A stretch of DNA of 64,000 nt, taken from contig CANLXA010000002.1 in the NCBI GenBank assembly GCA_947494975.1, forward strand, positions 930,001 to 994,000. The letters run 5' to 3'. The notes below the pieces were generated by a model that saw only the letters and a list, made by a program, of their open reading frames with translations, did no database searches and was not told where the DNA came from. This document shows positions 50,644 through 61,139 of the stretch, in pieces (position 1 is the first letter of the stretch; each line of letters starts with the position of its first letter). A program made the translations under genes and the position numbers. Source of the stretch: an uncultured Roseicyclus sp. Lineage in GTDB: Bacteria > Pseudomonadota > Alphaproteobacteria > Rhodobacterales > Rhodobacteraceae.

Positions 50644-51729
50644 ATGTTGTATTGGCTGAATGAGCTGTCGGACGGCGGAGATTTCTTCAACCTGTTTCGG
50701 TACATCACGTTCCGGGCCGGTGGTGCGTTCTTCACCGCGCTGGTGTTCGGGTTCATTTTCGGCCGCCCGCTGATCAACCTGCTGCGCCGCAAATACAAGG
50801 GCGGCCAGCCAATCCGGGATGACGGCCCCGCGCATCATATCGAGACCAAGGCCGGGACGCCGACGATGGGCGGTTTGCTGATCCTGGCGGCGCTGACCTT
50901 GTCGACGCTCCTGTGGGCGCGGCTCGATAACCCCTATGTCTGGCTGGTCCTCGGCGTGACGGTCTGTTTCGGCCTGATCGGCTTTGCCGATGATTGGGCG
51001 AAGGTCAGCAAGAACAACAGCAAGGGCGTGTCGGGCTATGCGCGGCTGGGCGCCGGGTTTGCCATTGCGTGTGTCGCCGCCCTGATCGCGGCGCAGCTGC
51101 ACCCCGAGGAATTGTCGAACCAACTGGCCTTTCCCGTGCTGAAGGATGTGTTGCTGAACATGGGGTGGATGTTCATCCCGTTTGCGATGATCGTCATCGT
51201 CGGATCGGCCAATGCGGTGAACCTGACCGATGGGCTGGATGGCCTTGCGATCATGCCGGTGATGATCGCGGCGGGGACGCTGGGTGTGATTGCCTATGCC
51301 GTGGGCCGGGTCGATTTCACCGAATATCTGGATGTGCATTACGTGCCGGGCACGGGCGAGCTCCTGATCTTTTCCGCCGGCCTGATTGGTGGCGGGCTGG
51401 GGTTCCTGTGGTACAACGCGCCGCCCGCGGCCGTCTTCATGGGCGATACCGGGTCGCTGGCGCTCGGCGGCGCGTTGGGCGCCATCGCCGTGACGACCAA
51501 GCACGAGATCGTTCTGGCGATTGTGGGCGGGCTGTTCGTGGCCGAGGCCGTGTCGGTGATCGTGCAGGTTCTGTACTTCAAGGCGACGGGCAAGCGCGTG
51601 TTCCTGATGGCGCCGATCCACCACCATTTCGAGAAGCAGGGCTGGGCCGAGCCGCAGATCGTGATCCGGTTCTGGATCATTTCCCTGATCCTGGCATTGA
51701 TCGGGCTGGCCACGCTGAAATTGCGGTGA
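50644..51729 (+). CDS. mraY: Phospho-MurNAc-pentapeptide translocase MraY
   Basis: This 361-residue protein has ten membrane spans and transfers phospho-MurNAc-pentapeptide to undecaprenyl phosphate. Active-site blocks are [38 protein letters not shown] and [19 protein letters not shown], with [20 protein letters not shown] at the end. The start is ATG 50644. Confidence 0.97.
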   Translation: MLYWLNELSDGGDFFNLFRYITFRAGGAFFTALVFGFIFGRPLINLLRRKYKGGQPIRDDGPAHHIETKAGTPTMGGLLILAALTLSTLLWARLDNPYVWLVLGVTVCFGLIGFADDWAKVSKNNSKGVSGYARLGAGFAIACVAALIAAQLHPEELSNQLAFPVLKDVLLNMGWMFIPFAMIVIVGSANAVNLTDGLDGLAIMPVMIAAGTLGVIAYAVGRVDFTEYLDVHYVPGTGELLIFSAGLIGGGLGFLWYNAPPAAVFMGDTGSLALGGALGAIAVTTKHEIVLAIVGGLFVAEAVSVIVQVLYFKATGKRVFLMAPIHHHFEKQGWAEPQIVIRFWIISLILALIGLATLKLR

Positions 51730-51902
51730 GCGGTGGCGCCGCCTGTCACATTGAGACGGCACAGCCGTCATTCGTTTGGTTGGAGGGGCGCGTGGTGCGG
51801 GCCGAGTGGCCTTGTGCCGGATCGGTGGGCCATGTGGCCGATGTCGGAGCCTCCGGCGGGCATATTCGGGGAACAAAGATGAGCACGGAGCGTGAGAGAT
51901 GA
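51726..51902 (+). CDS. Possible small ORF joining mraY and murD
   Basis: A GTG at 51726 overlaps the mraY stop (GTGA), and the frame runs 58 codons to a TGA at 51900-51902 that overlaps the murD ATG (ATGA). Both ends thus have coupling overlaps. The product ([20 protein letters not shown] ... MSTERER) has no recognised feature; the frame is also open antisense to mraY, so chance is possible. If not coding, the 169-bp gap is untranslated. Confidence 0.3.
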   Translation: MSGGAACHIETAQPSFVWLEGRVVRAEWPCAGSVGHVADVGASGGHIRGTKMSTERER

Positions 51903-53296
51903 TCCCGGTCATGGGCTTCGAGGGGCAACGGATATTGGTGCTTGGGCTGGGCCGATCCGGCCTGACTGCAGCGCGGGCGCTTGAGGCCGGCGGGGCGGAG
52001 GTGGTGTGCTGGGACGACGGCGAGGCGGGCCGGGCGCGGGCCGAGGCCGAAGGCTTCCCGCTTCACGATCCGATGCGGGCGGCGGCGTTCGAGGACGTCG
52101 TGTGCCTGGTGACGTCACCGGGCATCCCGCATTTGTATCCGGCACCGCATCGGGCCATCGCGGCGGCGCTGGCGGCCGGTGTGCCGGTGGACAACGATGT
52201 GGGCCTGTTTTTCCGCTCGTTGGGGCAGGGCGACTGGGACCGGTTCGAAGTGGCGCCGCGGATCGTCGCGGTGACGGGGTCGAACGGGAAATCCACGACC
52301 TCGGCGCTGATCGCGCATATTCTGAAAGAGGCGGGCGTTGCCTGCCAGTTGGCAGGAAATATCGGGCGCGGGGTGCTGGATATCGATCCGCCCGTCGATG
52401 GCGGTGTTGTGGTGGTGGAGTTGTCGTCCTACCAGACCGAGCTGGCGCGCGCGCTGACGCCGGATATTGCCGTCTTCACCAACCTGTCGCCCGATCATCT
52501 GGATCGTCATGGGGGGATGGGGGGCTATTTCGCGGCCAAGCGGCGCCTGTTTGCGGAGGGTGGCCCGGAGCGGGCGGTGATCGGTGTGGATGAGGTGGAG
52601 GGGCAGTACCTGGCCGGGCAATTGTCCGAAGGGCCGGGGGACGGTCGGTTGATCCGCGTGGCCTCCCACAAGTTGAGCGGGCCGGGCTGGGACCTGGTGA
52701 CGCGCAAGGGCTGGTTGAGCGAGATGCGCAAGGGACGGCAGGTGGCCTCCATCGACCTGCGCGGGGTGCCGGGGCTTCCCGGGGCGCATAATCACCAGAA
52801 TGCCGCCTGTGCCTATGGCGTGTGCCGGGCGCTTGGCTTTGCACCGCGGGTGATCGAGGCGGCTTTCGCGAGCTTCGAGGGCCTGCCCCATCGCAGCCAG
52901 CGCGTGGCGGAGATCAACGGCGTTTCCTATGTCAACGACAGCAAGGCCACGAATGTGGATGCCGCCGTGAAGGCGTTGGGCGCGTTCAGGCGCATTCGCT
53001 GGATCTGTGGCGGGCTGGAGAAGGATGGCGGGATGGCCGCGCTGGCAGGAGCAATGGGCGATGTGGTGAAAGCCTATGTGATCGGGCGCGAGGCGGAGGC
53101 CTTTGCGCTCCATCTGGGCGATGTCGACGCCGAGATTTGCGGGGATATGGGCACGGCCGTTGCCCGGGCCGCGGCGGAGGCTGAGGCCGGCGATACGGTG
53201 CTTCTGGCGCCTGCGGCGGCGAGCTTCGACCAATATGACAGTTTCGAGGCGCGGGGCGCGGATTTCATCGCGCAGGTCGAGAAACTGGGCAGGTAA
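51899..53296 (+). CDS. murD: UDP-MurNAc-L-Ala:D-Glu ligase MurD
   Basis: This 465-residue Mur ligase has an N-terminal Rossmann domain ([20 protein letters not shown]), ATP loop [20 protein letters not shown], central [11 protein letters not shown] and the C-terminal [20 protein letters not shown] block. It adds D-glutamate. A possible small ORF lies between it and mraY. Confidence 0.96.
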   Translation: MIPVMGFEGQRILVLGLGRSGLTAARALEAGGAEVVCWDDGEAGRARAEAEGFPLHDPMRAAAFEDVVCLVTSPGIPHLYPAPHRAIAAALAAGVPVDNDVGLFFRSLGQGDWDRFEVAPRIVAVTGSNGKSTTSALIAHILKEAGVACQLAGNIGRGVLDIDPPVDGGVVVVELSSYQTELARALTPDIAVFTNLSPDHLDRHGGMGGYFAAKRRLFAEGGPERAVIGVDEVEGQYLAGQLSEGPGDGRLIRVASHKLSGPGWDLVTRKGWLSEMRKGRQVASIDLRGVPGLPGAHNHQNAACAYGVCRALGFAPRVIEAAFASFEGLPHRSQRVAEINGVSYVNDSKATNVDAAVKALGAFRRIRWICGGLEKDGGMAALAGAMGDVVKAYVIGREAEAFALHLGDVDAEICGDMGTAVARAAAEAEAGDTVLLAPAAASFDQYDSFEARGADFIAQVEKLGR

Positions 53297-53449
53297 ACCT
53301 TACCCGTCGACCGGACCCGACTGCTCCATGTGCGGGTTCCCCTCCATATCCGGGGCGCGCATCCCGTGGCATTCCATGGTCATTCCGGGCGCATCCCCTT
53401 CACCTTACGCAGCCCGGGTTCCTACTTCCCTCCCTGAAAGGAGGTTTCG

Positions 53450-53908
53450 ATGACCAGGACATTCTCCCTTCTCGCCCTGTCGCTCGCGCTTGCAACGCAG
53501 GCCCATGCATTGGACCTCCAGGTCCCTGCCGCCGAAAGCCTGCACGTTTTGGCGCAATCCCAAACGTCGGGCACGGCCACGCCGGGTGTGGTGATACCGA
53601 ACTGGCAGACCGTGCTGTCGGTCAGCCAGATCGAATTGCGGATCACGGGCGAGTCCGGGCCATGTTCCCAGCAGGCCGGCGCATGGCCGGCAAGCGGTCT
53701 CTGCTTCGATGTGATCATGCCGGATGGAGAAGTCCGCCGCTTCAACGAAGACCCTCATGTCGGCATCGAGAACCGTATCGAGGGTTATGAATTCGCCGGT
53801 GAAGACGTGATCCTTGTGGAACACGTCCAGACGGCCAATTACGTGTCGTGCATGCCGACCGGTCCCGCGGGTTGCCAGTTCGACCACTTTTTCCTGATCC
53901 CGCGATAG
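53450..53908 (+). CDS. Secreted protein of unknown function inside dcw cluster
   Basis: This 152-residue protein has a signal peptide (FSLLALSLALATQAHALD). The mature part is beta-rich with four Cys (SGPCSQQ, GLCFDV, YVSCMP, GCQFDHFF) that could make two disulfides. No family is recognised. GAAAGGAGGTTTCG precedes ATG 53450. It lies between murD and ftsW on the same strand, with 150-170 bp gaps on both sides, so it has been inserted into the otherwise tight operon and probably has its own signals. Confidence 0.75.
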   Translation: MTRTFSLLALSLALATQAHALDLQVPAAESLHVLAQSQTSGTATPGVVIPNWQTVLSVSQIELRITGESGPCSQQAGAWPASGLCFDVIMPDGEVRRFNEDPHVGIENRIEGYEFAGEDVILVEHVQTANYVSCMPTGPAGCQFDHFFLIPR

Positions 53909-54010
53909 GCCGCTCCCGCATCGAATACCCCCGCCTGCATGTTTTGGGCGGCGCGCGTGCCCGTTTTCCCTAGCCCCGACGGCATTTTCGCGTTATTCTT
54001 GTTCGATAGA

Positions 54011-54026
54011 CCCGGGACAACCCGGG
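54011..54026. promoter_or_regulatory. CCCGGG hairpin upstream of ftsW
   Basis: CCCGGG-ACAA-CCCGGG (about 54011-54026) can fold into a 6-bp stem in the 171-bp region before ftsW. With the interrupted operon here, an extra promoter or processing site is plausible but not identified. Confidence 0.3.
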
Positions 54027-54079
54027 CATGAGCAGAATTCGCGGCGGTCAACGTCGTATGAGGGCAAGGCAGGCGATCC

Positions 54080-55246
54080 ATGACGGAAATGGCGCACGGC
54101 ACAGTCGTTGTGCATACGGGCGACGCGGTTATTCCGCGATGGTGGGCCTCCGTGGACCGGGTCACGCTGGGATGTATCCTTGCGCTGTTTGCCATCGGTA
54201 TTCTTCTGGGCTTCGCGGCCTCTCCCCCCCTTGCGGAACGAAATGGGCATGAGCCGTTTCACTATGTGATCCGTCAGGCCTTCTTTGGCGGTATCGCGTT
54301 GAGCGTCATGGTGTTGGTGTCGATGATGACCCCCACCACCGTGCGCCGCTGGGGCGTGGTCGGCTTTTTCGGGGCGGTGGCGGCGCTGGCGCTCCTCCCG
54401 GCCTTCGGGACGGATTACGGGCAGGGGGCAACGCGGTGGTATTCGCTCGGCTTCGCCTCGCTTCAGCCGTCGGAATTCCTGAAGCCGGTCTTCATCGTCT
54501 TCACCGCCTGGATGATGGCCGCGAGCCAGGAGGTGGCGGGGCCGCCGGGCAAGACCGTGTCGCTCTTCGTGACGGCTGTGATCGTCGCATTCCTCGCCCT
54601 CCAGCCCGATTTCGGGCAAGCGGCGTTGATCATCTTTGCGTGGTCGGTGATCTATTTCGTGGCGGGCGCGCCGATGCTGATCCTGGCGATCCTCTTGGGT
54701 CTGGTGGCGTTGGGGGGCGTGGCGGCCTATAATGGGTCAGAGCATTTCGCCCGCCGGATCGATGGGTTCCTGAGCGACGAGGTCGCGCCCAATACGCAGC
54801 TTGGCTATGCCACCGATGCGATCCGCGAAGGGGGCCTTTTCGGGACCGGTCTGGGGGAGGGCTCGGTGAAATGGACATTGCCCGACGCGCATACCGATTT
54901 CATCATTGCCGTCGCGGCCGAGGAATATGGGCTGGCTCTGGTGGGGCTGATCATTGCGCTGTACCTGACGATCACATTGCGCAGCTTCTTTCGCCTGATG
55001 AAGGAGCGCGACCCGTTTTCGCGCCTTGCGGGCACCGGGCTGGTGAGCCTTCTGGCGCTGCAGGCCTTCATCAACATGGGCGTGGCCGTGCGGCTTCTGC
55101 CCGCCAAGGGCATGACGCTTCCGTTTGTGAGCTATGGCGGCTCGTCCCTGATCGCGACGGGCATTGCCGTGGGCATGCTTCTGGTTTTCACACGGACCCG
55201 GCCGCAAGGTGACATTGCGGATCATTTGTTGAACCGAAACCGATAG
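54080..55246 (+). CDS. ftsW: Septal peptidoglycan polymerase FtsW (SEDS)
   Basis: This 388-residue SEDS glycosyltransferase has about ten spans. The conserved blocks are YGQGATRWYSLGFASLQPSE (with catalytic Asp elsewhere in the SEDS pattern), QPDFGQAALIIFAWSVIYFV, PDAHTDFIIAVAAEEYGLAL and LPFVSYGGSSLIATGIAVGM. It polymerises lipid II with FtsI at the septum. AAGGCAGGCGATCC precedes ATG 54080. Confidence 0.96.
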   Translation: MTEMAHGTVVVHTGDAVIPRWWASVDRVTLGCILALFAIGILLGFAASPPLAERNGHEPFHYVIRQAFFGGIALSVMVLVSMMTPTTVRRWGVVGFFGAVAALALLPAFGTDYGQGATRWYSLGFASLQPSEFLKPVFIVFTAWMMAASQEVAGPPGKTVSLFVTAVIVAFLALQPDFGQAALIIFAWSVIYFVAGAPMLILAILLGLVALGGVAAYNGSEHFARRIDGFLSDEVAPNTQLGYATDAIREGGLFGTGLGEGSVKWTLPDAHTDFIIAVAAEEYGLALVGLIIALYLTITLRSFFRLMKERDPFSRLAGTGLVSLLALQAFINMGVAVRLLPAKGMTLPFVSYGGSSLIATGIAVGMLLVFTRTRPQGDIADHLLNRNR

Positions 55247-55261
55247 GGCCACGGATAGGAC

Positions 55262-56359
55262 ATGTCTCAACCCCATCTCATCATCGCGGCGGGCGGCACG
55301 GGCGGGCACATGTTCCCGGCCCAGGCCCTGTCCGAGGCGATGCTGCGCAAGGGCTGGCGTGTCACCCTGTCGACCGATCCGCGCGGGGCGCGGTATGTCG
55401 GCGGCTTTTCCCATGCCGTTGAAATCCGGCAGGTCTCAAGCGCGACGTTCACGCGGGGCGGGGCCCTGGCCAAGCTGGCCGTGCCGTTCCGGATTTTCGG
55501 GGGCGTGCTAACGGCGACATTCCGGATGCTGCGCGAAAAACCCGACGTTGTGGTCGGCTTTGGCGGCTATCCGACGATCCCGGCCATGGCGGCGGCCACG
55601 ATCACCCGGCGGCCGCGGATGTTGCATGAGCAAAACGGGGTTCTTGGCCGGGTGAACCGGATCTTTGCCAAACGCGTCGCCTACGTGGCTTGCGGCACCT
55701 GGCCCACCGAAGTGCCCGAGGGCGCGGTGGCCAAGCACACCGGCAACCCGGTGCGCGCGGCGATTGTGGAGCGGGCAGGGGCGCCTTACATGCCGCCGGG
55801 CGATTGGCCGATGAGCCTGCTCGTCTTCGGCGGATCGCAGGGCGCGCGCATCCTGTCGGATGTGGTGCCGGCGGCGATTGCGCTGTTGCCGGATCATCTG
55901 CGCGAGCATCTGCGGATTTCGCAGCAGGCCCGCGAAGAGGATGTGGATCGTGTTGTCGCGGCTTATGACGCCCTTGGTCTGCGCGCGGAGGTGGAGACGT
56001 TCCTGCACGACATGCCCACCCGGCTGGCCGAGGCGCAGCTGGTGATCTGCCGCTCCGGCGCGTCCTCGGTGGCCGATATCTGCGTGGTGGGCCGCCCGGC
56101 CATCTATGTGCCGCTGGCCATTGCGGTGCGCGATGAGCAATCGGCCAATGCCCGTGGCCCCGTCGATGCCGGGGCGGCCGCCCTGATGCCCGAGCGCCTG
56201 CTGACGCCCGAGGTTCTTGCCGAAACCCTGACCGCCATCCTGACCCAGCCCGATGCCGCCACCAAGATGGCCATTGCGGCGCTCAGCGTGTCCGTGCCTG
56301 ACGCCACGGAACGTCTGGTTGCCCTTGTCGAAGGCCTGGCGCAGAAAGGATCATCATGA
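55262..56359 (+). CDS. murG: MurG: lipid II-forming GlcNAc transferase
   Basis: This 365-residue GT-B enzyme adds GlcNAc to lipid I. The N-terminal [20 protein letters not shown] loop, [28 protein letters not shown] and the donor-site blocks [19 protein letters not shown] and [20 protein letters not shown] are clear. Overlaps murC (ATGA). Confidence 0.97.
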   Translation: MSQPHLIIAAGGTGGHMFPAQALSEAMLRKGWRVTLSTDPRGARYVGGFSHAVEIRQVSSATFTRGGALAKLAVPFRIFGGVLTATFRMLREKPDVVVGFGGYPTIPAMAAATITRRPRMLHEQNGVLGRVNRIFAKRVAYVACGTWPTEVPEGAVAKHTGNPVRAAIVERAGAPYMPPGDWPMSLLVFGGSQGARILSDVVPAAIALLPDHLREHLRISQQAREEDVDRVVAAYDALGLRAEVETFLHDMPTRLAEAQLVICRSGASSVADICVVGRPAIYVPLAIAVRDEQSANARGPVDAGAAALMPERLLTPEVLAETLTAILTQPDAATKMAIAALSVSVPDATERLVALVEGLAQKGSS

Positions 56360-57780
56360 ACGCCGCGGCCACCAAATTGCCGACTCAGCTTGGCCCGATC
56401 CACTTCGTGGGCATCGGCGGGATCGGCATGTCCGGCATTGCCGAAGTCTTGTTGAATCACGGCTATCAGGTGCAGGGCTCGGACCTGAAGCCATCGAAGA
56501 TCACCGACCGTCTGGCCTCGCTCGGCGCGCGGATCTTCATCGGTCAGAAAGAGGAAAATCTTGAGGCGGCGGAGGTTGTGGTGATCTCTTCGGCGATCAA
56601 GCCGGGCAACCCGGAACTGGACGCCGCGCGTTTGGCGGGCCTGCCGGTGGTGCGGCGTGCCGAGATGCTGGCCGAGTTGATGCGCCTGCGCTCCAACATC
56701 GCCATCGGCGGCACCCACGGCAAGACGACGACCACCACCATGGTCGCCACGCTGCTGGACCACGGCGGGGTGGACCCCACGGTGATCAATGGCGGCATCA
56801 TCCATGCCTATGGTTCCAATGCCCGTGTGGGGCAGGGCGACTGGATGGTGGTGGAGGCCGATGAGAGCGACGGCACCTTCAACCGGCTGCCGGCCACCAT
56901 CGCCATCGTCACCAACATAGACCCCGAGCATATGGAGCATTGGGGCAGTATCGAGAACCTGCGACAGGGCTTCCTTGATTTTGTGTCCAACATCCCGTTC
57001 TACGGGCTGGCGATCTGTTGCACCGATCACCCGGAAGTGCAGGCGCTGGTGGGCAAGATCACCGACCGGCGGGTGGTGACGTTCGGCTTCAACGCGCAGG
57101 CCGATGTGCGGGCGATCAACCTGACCTACAAGGGCGGGGCCGCGCATTTCGACATTGCGCTGCAGGCCGATGACATGGTGATCGAAGGCTGCCGCCTGCC
57201 GATGCCGGGCGATCACAACGTCTCCAACGCGCTGGCGGCCGTGGCCGTGGCCCGCCATCTGGGCATGAAGGGTGACGAAATCCGCGAAGCGCTCGATGGA
57301 TTCAAGGGCGTTAACCGACGGTTTACCAAAGTCGGCGAAGTTGGGGGCATTACGGTGATCGACGATTACGGTCACCACCCGGTGGAAATCGCCGCGGTTC
57401 TCAAGGCCGCGCGACAAGCATCAGAGGGCCGCGTCATCGCCGTGCATCAACCTCACCGCTATTCCCGGCTGCATTCGCTGTTCGATGATTTCTGCGGCTG
57501 TTTCTCCGAGGCCGACGTCGTTGCGATTGCCGAGGTCTATGCGGCGGGCGAAGACCCGATCGAAGGCGCGTCGCGGGACGATCTGGTGGCGGGCATGATC
57601 CGTCATGGCCACCGCCATGCCCGCGCGATCCTGGATGAAGACGACCTGGAGCGCCTGGTGCGCGAACAGGCGCGACCGGGTGATATGGTCGTTTGCCTGG
57701 GCGCCGGGACAATCAGCGCCTGGGCCAACGGGTTGCCCGACCGGCTGGCCGATCTCGAAAAACGCGTGGTGGGGGCATGA
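56356..57780 (+). CDS. murC: UDP-MurNAc:L-alanine ligase MurC
   Basis: This 474-residue Mur ligase starts the peptide. N-terminal [23 protein letters not shown] loop [31 protein letters not shown], and C-terminal [14 protein letters not shown] and [20 protein letters not shown]. Overlaps both neighbours by 4 nt. Confidence 0.97.
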   Translation: MNAAATKLPTQLGPIHFVGIGGIGMSGIAEVLLNHGYQVQGSDLKPSKITDRLASLGARIFIGQKEENLEAAEVVVISSAIKPGNPELDAARLAGLPVVRRAEMLAELMRLRSNIAIGGTHGKTTTTTMVATLLDHGGVDPTVINGGIIHAYGSNARVGQGDWMVVEADESDGTFNRLPATIAIVTNIDPEHMEHWGSIENLRQGFLDFVSNIPFYGLAICCTDHPEVQALVGKITDRRVVTFGFNAQADVRAINLTYKGGAAHFDIALQADDMVIEGCRLPMPGDHNVSNALAAVAVARHLGMKGDEIREALDGFKGVNRRFTKVGEVGGITVIDDYGHHPVEIAAVLKAARQASEGRVIAVHQPHRYSRLHSLFDDFCGCFSEADVVAIAEVYAAGEDPIEGASRDDLVAGMIRHGHRHARAILDEDDLERLVREQARPGDMVVCLGAGTISAWANGLPDRLADLEKRVVGA

Positions 57781-58019
57781 GCCTCGCCCTGATACTGGCC
57801 TGCCTGTGGGTCGTGGCCTCGGCCATCGTGGCGATGCTGCCCTACCGGATGCAATTCCCGCCGGGCATCGCGCTTCTGATCCTGTCGGTGCCGATGCTGA
57901 TCTTCGTGGGCTATAGCCATGGATGGCTCTGGGTGGCCATTGTCCTGATCGCGGTGATCTCGATGTTCCGTAACCCTTTGCGATATTTCGCAAAACGCGC
58001 AATGGGAAGACAGACCTGA
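57777..58019 (+). CDS. DUF2484 membrane protein, copy 1
   Basis: This 80-residue protein has two or three spans ([60 protein letters not shown]). DUF2484 is a small Rhodobacteraceae family next to murC/murB. ATG 57777 overlaps murC (ATGA), and its stop overlaps the next start. Function is unknown; a role linked to wall synthesis is guessed from the location. Confidence 0.8.
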   Translation: MSLALILACLWVVASAIVAMLPYRMQFPPGIALLILSVPMLIFVGYSHGWLWVAIVLIAVISMFRNPLRYFAKRAMGRQT

Positions 58020-58279
58020 TGCCGGTGTCCCTGATCCTCGCCTGTATCTGGGCGCTTCTGGCTTGCGCCGCCGCGATGGGCCCGCAACGCTACCACTGGA
58101 CCGCCGCGTGGCTCCTAATCGTGACCGGCATCCCGCTGGTGGGCTGGGTCACGTATCAGACCGGCCCGTTTTGGGGCCTGATCGTGCTGGCCGCGGGCGC
58201 ATCGGTCTTGCGCTGGCCGCTGATCCGCGCCGTGCAGGGGATGCGCCGGGCTGTTCAGGGCGCTGACGATCAATCATGA
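58019..58279 (+). CDS. DUF2484 membrane protein, copy 2
   Basis: This 86-residue paralog of the preceding gene shows the same plan ([60 protein letters not shown]) with a longer charged tail. The one-base TGATG junction upstream and ATGA overlap with murB couple translation. Divergence from copy 1 is large, so the duplication is old. Confidence 0.8.
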   Translation: MPVSLILACIWALLACAAAMGPQRYHWTAAWLLIVTGIPLVGWVTYQTGPFWGLIVLAAGASVLRWPLIRAVQGMRRAVQGADDQS

Positions 58280-59205
58280 GCGACCTGCCGATCGCACGCG
58301 GGCGGCTGACGCCTGATCGTGACTTGTCATCGCTGACGTGGCTGCGCGTGGGTGGGCCTGCCGATTGGTTGTTTCAGCCTGCTGACGTGGATGATTTATC
58401 CGGCTTCCTGAAGGCGCTCGACCCGGCGATCCCGGTCTTTCCCATGGGCGTCGGCTCGAACCTGATCGTGCGGGATGGGGGCCTGGCCGGTATTGTCATC
58501 AAACTGGGCCGCCCCTTCATGGATATAGAGATCGATGGGGATCGGGTCATCGCGGGGGCAGCGGCGCTGGACGCCCGCGTGGCACGTGATGCGGCGGCCG
58601 CGGGCCTTGATCTGACATTCCTGCGGACGATCCCGGGCTCCATCGGCGGGGCGTTGAAGATGAATGCAGGGTGCTATGGGTCATATCTTGCCGATCATTT
58701 TGTCGGCGCCGAAGCCGTGCTGCGGGACGGCACGCCGGTAACGCTCGGCGCGGATGACGTCACCTTCACCTACCGCCAGACCGACATTCCGGACGGCGCG
58801 ACCATCACATCGGTGACCTTGCGCGCCGAAAAAGGTGACCCCGCCGCGCTGACCGAAAAGATGGATGACCAGCTCGCCAAACGCGATGCAACCCAACCCA
58901 CAAAGGAGCTGACGGCCGGATCGACCTTCCGGAACCCCGCCGGATTTTCCTCAACCGGGCGGGCGGACGACACCCATGACCTCAAGGCTTGGAAGGTTAT
59001 CGATGAGGCCGGGATGCGGGGTGCCACGCGGGGCGGCGCGCAGATGTCTGAGATGCATTCCAACTTTCTGATCAACAAGGGTGGCGCATCTGCCGCAGAT
59101 CTGGAGGGATTGGGCGAAGAGGTCAGAAAAAGGGTTTTCGAGACCCAAGGCATAGAATTACAATGGGAAATCATGCGGGTGGGCAGACCGTCCCGCGTGG
59201 AATAA
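58276..59205 (+). CDS. murB: UDP-N-acetylenolpyruvoylglucosamine reductase MurB
   Basis: This 309-residue FAD enzyme makes UDP-MurNAc. [40 protein letters not shown] (FAD), [20 protein letters not shown] and the catalytic Ser/Glu parts [11 protein letters not shown] and [20 protein letters not shown] are present. Type I MurB layout. It is missing from dcw clusters of many bacteria but standard here. Confidence 0.96.
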   Translation: MSDLPIARGRLTPDRDLSSLTWLRVGGPADWLFQPADVDDLSGFLKALDPAIPVFPMGVGSNLIVRDGGLAGIVIKLGRPFMDIEIDGDRVIAGAAALDARVARDAAAAGLDLTFLRTIPGSIGGALKMNAGCYGSYLADHFVGAEAVLRDGTPVTLGADDVTFTYRQTDIPDGATITSVTLRAEKGDPAALTEKMDDQLAKRDATQPTKELTAGSTFRNPAGFSSTGRADDTHDLKAWKVIDEAGMRGATRGGAQMSEMHSNFLINKGGASAADLEGLGEEVRKRVFETQGIELQWEIMRVGRPSRVE

Positions 59206-59213
59206 CGGCAAGG

Positions 59214-59231
59214 CCCCGCAAAAAGCGGGGG
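59214..59231 (+). terminator. Small hairpin between murB and ddl
   Basis: CCCCGC (59214-59219), a run of six A and GCGGGG (59226-59231) form a 6-bp stem. There is no T-run, so at most a weak attenuator in the 72-bp gap. Confidence 0.3.
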
Positions 59232-59277
59232 AAATCGATCCGGCGGGCACGTATCCGCAGGGCAGTTTGAGGACCAG

Positions 59278-60231
59278 GTGGTGGCAGGGTTGAGCAGCCT
59301 CCCATCCCGTGTCGTCGTCTTGATGGGCGGCCCCTCCGCTGAGCGGGAGGTGTCGCTGAGCACCGGTAAAGGGTGCGCCGAGGCGTTGCGCGGTGAGGGA
59401 TTTGACGTGATCGAGGTGGATCCCGGGCCCTTCGGGACGGTGCCCGGCCTGTCCGAACGCTTGTCCGATATCCAGCCCGATGTGGTGTTCAACGCGCTGC
59501 ACGGACGCTGGGGCGAGGATGGCTGCGTGCAGGGCGTTCTGGAATGGCTGCGGCTGCCATATACGCATTCCGGTGTCCTGGCCTCGGCGCTGGCAATGGA
59601 CAAGGCGCGGGCCAAGGACACGTTCCGCGCCCATGGCCTGCCGGTCGTCAACAGCATCATCGCACCCAAAGCCCAGGTCTGTGCCGAGCATGTCATGGCC
59701 CCGCCCTACGTGGTGAAGCCGAACAACGAAGGGTCGTCGGTGGGGGTGTATCTGGTGCATGAGGCCGCAAACGGCCCGCCACAACTCTCCGATGACATGC
59801 CCGATGAGGTGATGGTGGAGACCTTTGCGCCGGGTCGCGAACTGACGACAACGGTTCTGGGCGACCGGCCCGGAGATCCCGGCGCGTTGACCGTCACCGA
59901 CATCCTGACGGACGGCTGGTACGATTACGACGCCAAATACAAGCCCGGCGGCTCGCGCCACGTTATCCCCGCAGAGGTTCCGCAGCAGATCTTCGACGCC
60001 TGTATGGACATGGCCGCCCGAGCCCATTCGGCGCTTGGATGCAGGGGCGTCAGCCGCACCGATTTCCGCTGGGACGAGAGCCGGGGGCTCGACGGGTTGA
60101 TCATCCTGGAAACCAACACCCAGCCCGGGATGACGCCCACATCCCTGACGCCGGAGCAGGCCGAAGCCATGGGGATGTCCTTCGGCGCGTTGTGCCGCTG
60201 GCTTGTGGAGGACGCTTCATGCGACCGTTGA
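59278..60231 (+). CDS. ddl: D-alanine--D-alanine ligase Ddl
   Basis: This 317-residue ATP-grasp enzyme makes D-Ala-D-Ala for MurF. RVVVLMGGPSAEREVSLSTG, NALHGRWGEDGCVQGVLEWL, KPNNEGSSVGVYLV and LETNTQPGMTPTSLTPEQAE are typical of DdlB. Its GTG start is uncertain by one codon (59278 or 59281). The end overlaps ftsQ by 13 nt. Confidence 0.95.
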   Translation: MVAGLSSLPSRVVVLMGGPSAEREVSLSTGKGCAEALRGEGFDVIEVDPGPFGTVPGLSERLSDIQPDVVFNALHGRWGEDGCVQGVLEWLRLPYTHSGVLASALAMDKARAKDTFRAHGLPVVNSIIAPKAQVCAEHVMAPPYVVKPNNEGSSVGVYLVHEAANGPPQLSDDMPDEVMVETFAPGRELTTTVLGDRPGDPGALTVTDILTDGWYDYDAKYKPGGSRHVIPAEVPQQIFDACMDMAARAHSALGCRGVSRTDFRWDESRGLDGLIILETNTQPGMTPTSLTPEQAEAMGMSFGALCRWLVEDASCDR

Positions 60232-61139
60232 TTGCCCGCCGCCCCGCCGGGCACACCGCCTTGCCTGCCGCCCATGATCCGGCACCCTCCAAGCTCAGCT
60301 ACCGGGTCACGAGGCTCTGGCTGACACCGATCTTTCGCAAGGCGCTCAATATCGGGCTGCCGCTATTTGTGCTGTTTGCGGCCGTGTCGTGGTATCTGAG
60401 CGATGACAGCCGGATCGACGGGCTGTTCGAGGCCGCCTCCGAAATCCGCCGCGAGATCGAGAACCGGCCTGAATTCCGCGTCAACGTGCTTGGCATCGAT
60501 GGCGCGGGCGAGGATGTGACGGAAGAGGTTCGGGCCGCCCTGGCGCTCGACCTGCCGATGTCCTCCTTCGATCTGGACCTGGATGAGTTGCGGGGCCGCC
60601 TTGAGGCGCTGCCAACGGTGCGCGCCGCGGATCTGAGGATCCAGTCGGGCGGCTATCTGGCGGTGCGCATCGATGAGCGCGAGCCCGCCGCCCTGTGGCT
60701 GACCCATGAGGGGTTGAGCATCATCGATGAGGAAGGGCATTTCATCGCCGGGTTCGGTACGCGCGAGCTTCCGGCCCCGCTGCCGCTTCTGGGCGGGGAA
60801 GGGGCGAACGATGCCGTGCCCGAGGCATTGGCGCTGATCCGTGCCGCAGCCCCCCTGGGGGCCCGGGTCCATGGCCTGGTGCGGATGGGCGAGCGCCGCT
60901 GGGACGTCGTGCTGTCCAACGGCACGCGGATCTTGCTGCCCGAGACGGGGGCCTACGCGGCGCTCGACCGGGTGCTGGCGCTCCATGACATGGGCGAGAT
61001 CCTGTCACGCGACGTGACGGTGGTGGATTTGCGCAACCCCGGTCGGCTGACCGTGCGGTTGACGGATGCGGCCTTGGTTGAATTGCGGCGGATCAGATCG
61101 CTGACTGCCGATGGCACGAATGGGGACGAACGCGGATGA
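60219..61139 (+). CDS. ftsQ: Cell division protein FtsQ
   Basis: This 306-residue bitopic protein has a cytosolic N-terminus, a span (ALNIGLPLFVLFAAVSWYLS, about 44-63), then a POTRA domain (FRVNVLGIDGAGEDVTEEVR ... LDLDELRGRLEALPTVRAAD) and a C-terminal beta domain. It recruits FtsB/FtsL. ATG 60219 lies inside the ddl end; the longer frame to 60039 is not used. Confidence 0.93.
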   Translation: MRPLIARRPAGHTALPAAHDPAPSKLSYRVTRLWLTPIFRKALNIGLPLFVLFAAVSWYLSDDSRIDGLFEAASEIRREIENRPEFRVNVLGIDGAGEDVTEEVRAALALDLPMSSFDLDLDELRGRLEALPTVRAADLRIQSGGYLAVRIDEREPAALWLTHEGLSIIDEEGHFIAGFGTRELPAPLPLLGGEGANDAVPEALALIRAAAPLGARVHGLVRMGERRWDVVLSNGTRILLPETGAYAALDRVLALHDMGEILSRDVTVVDLRNPGRLTVRLTDAALVELRRIRSLTADGTNGDERG

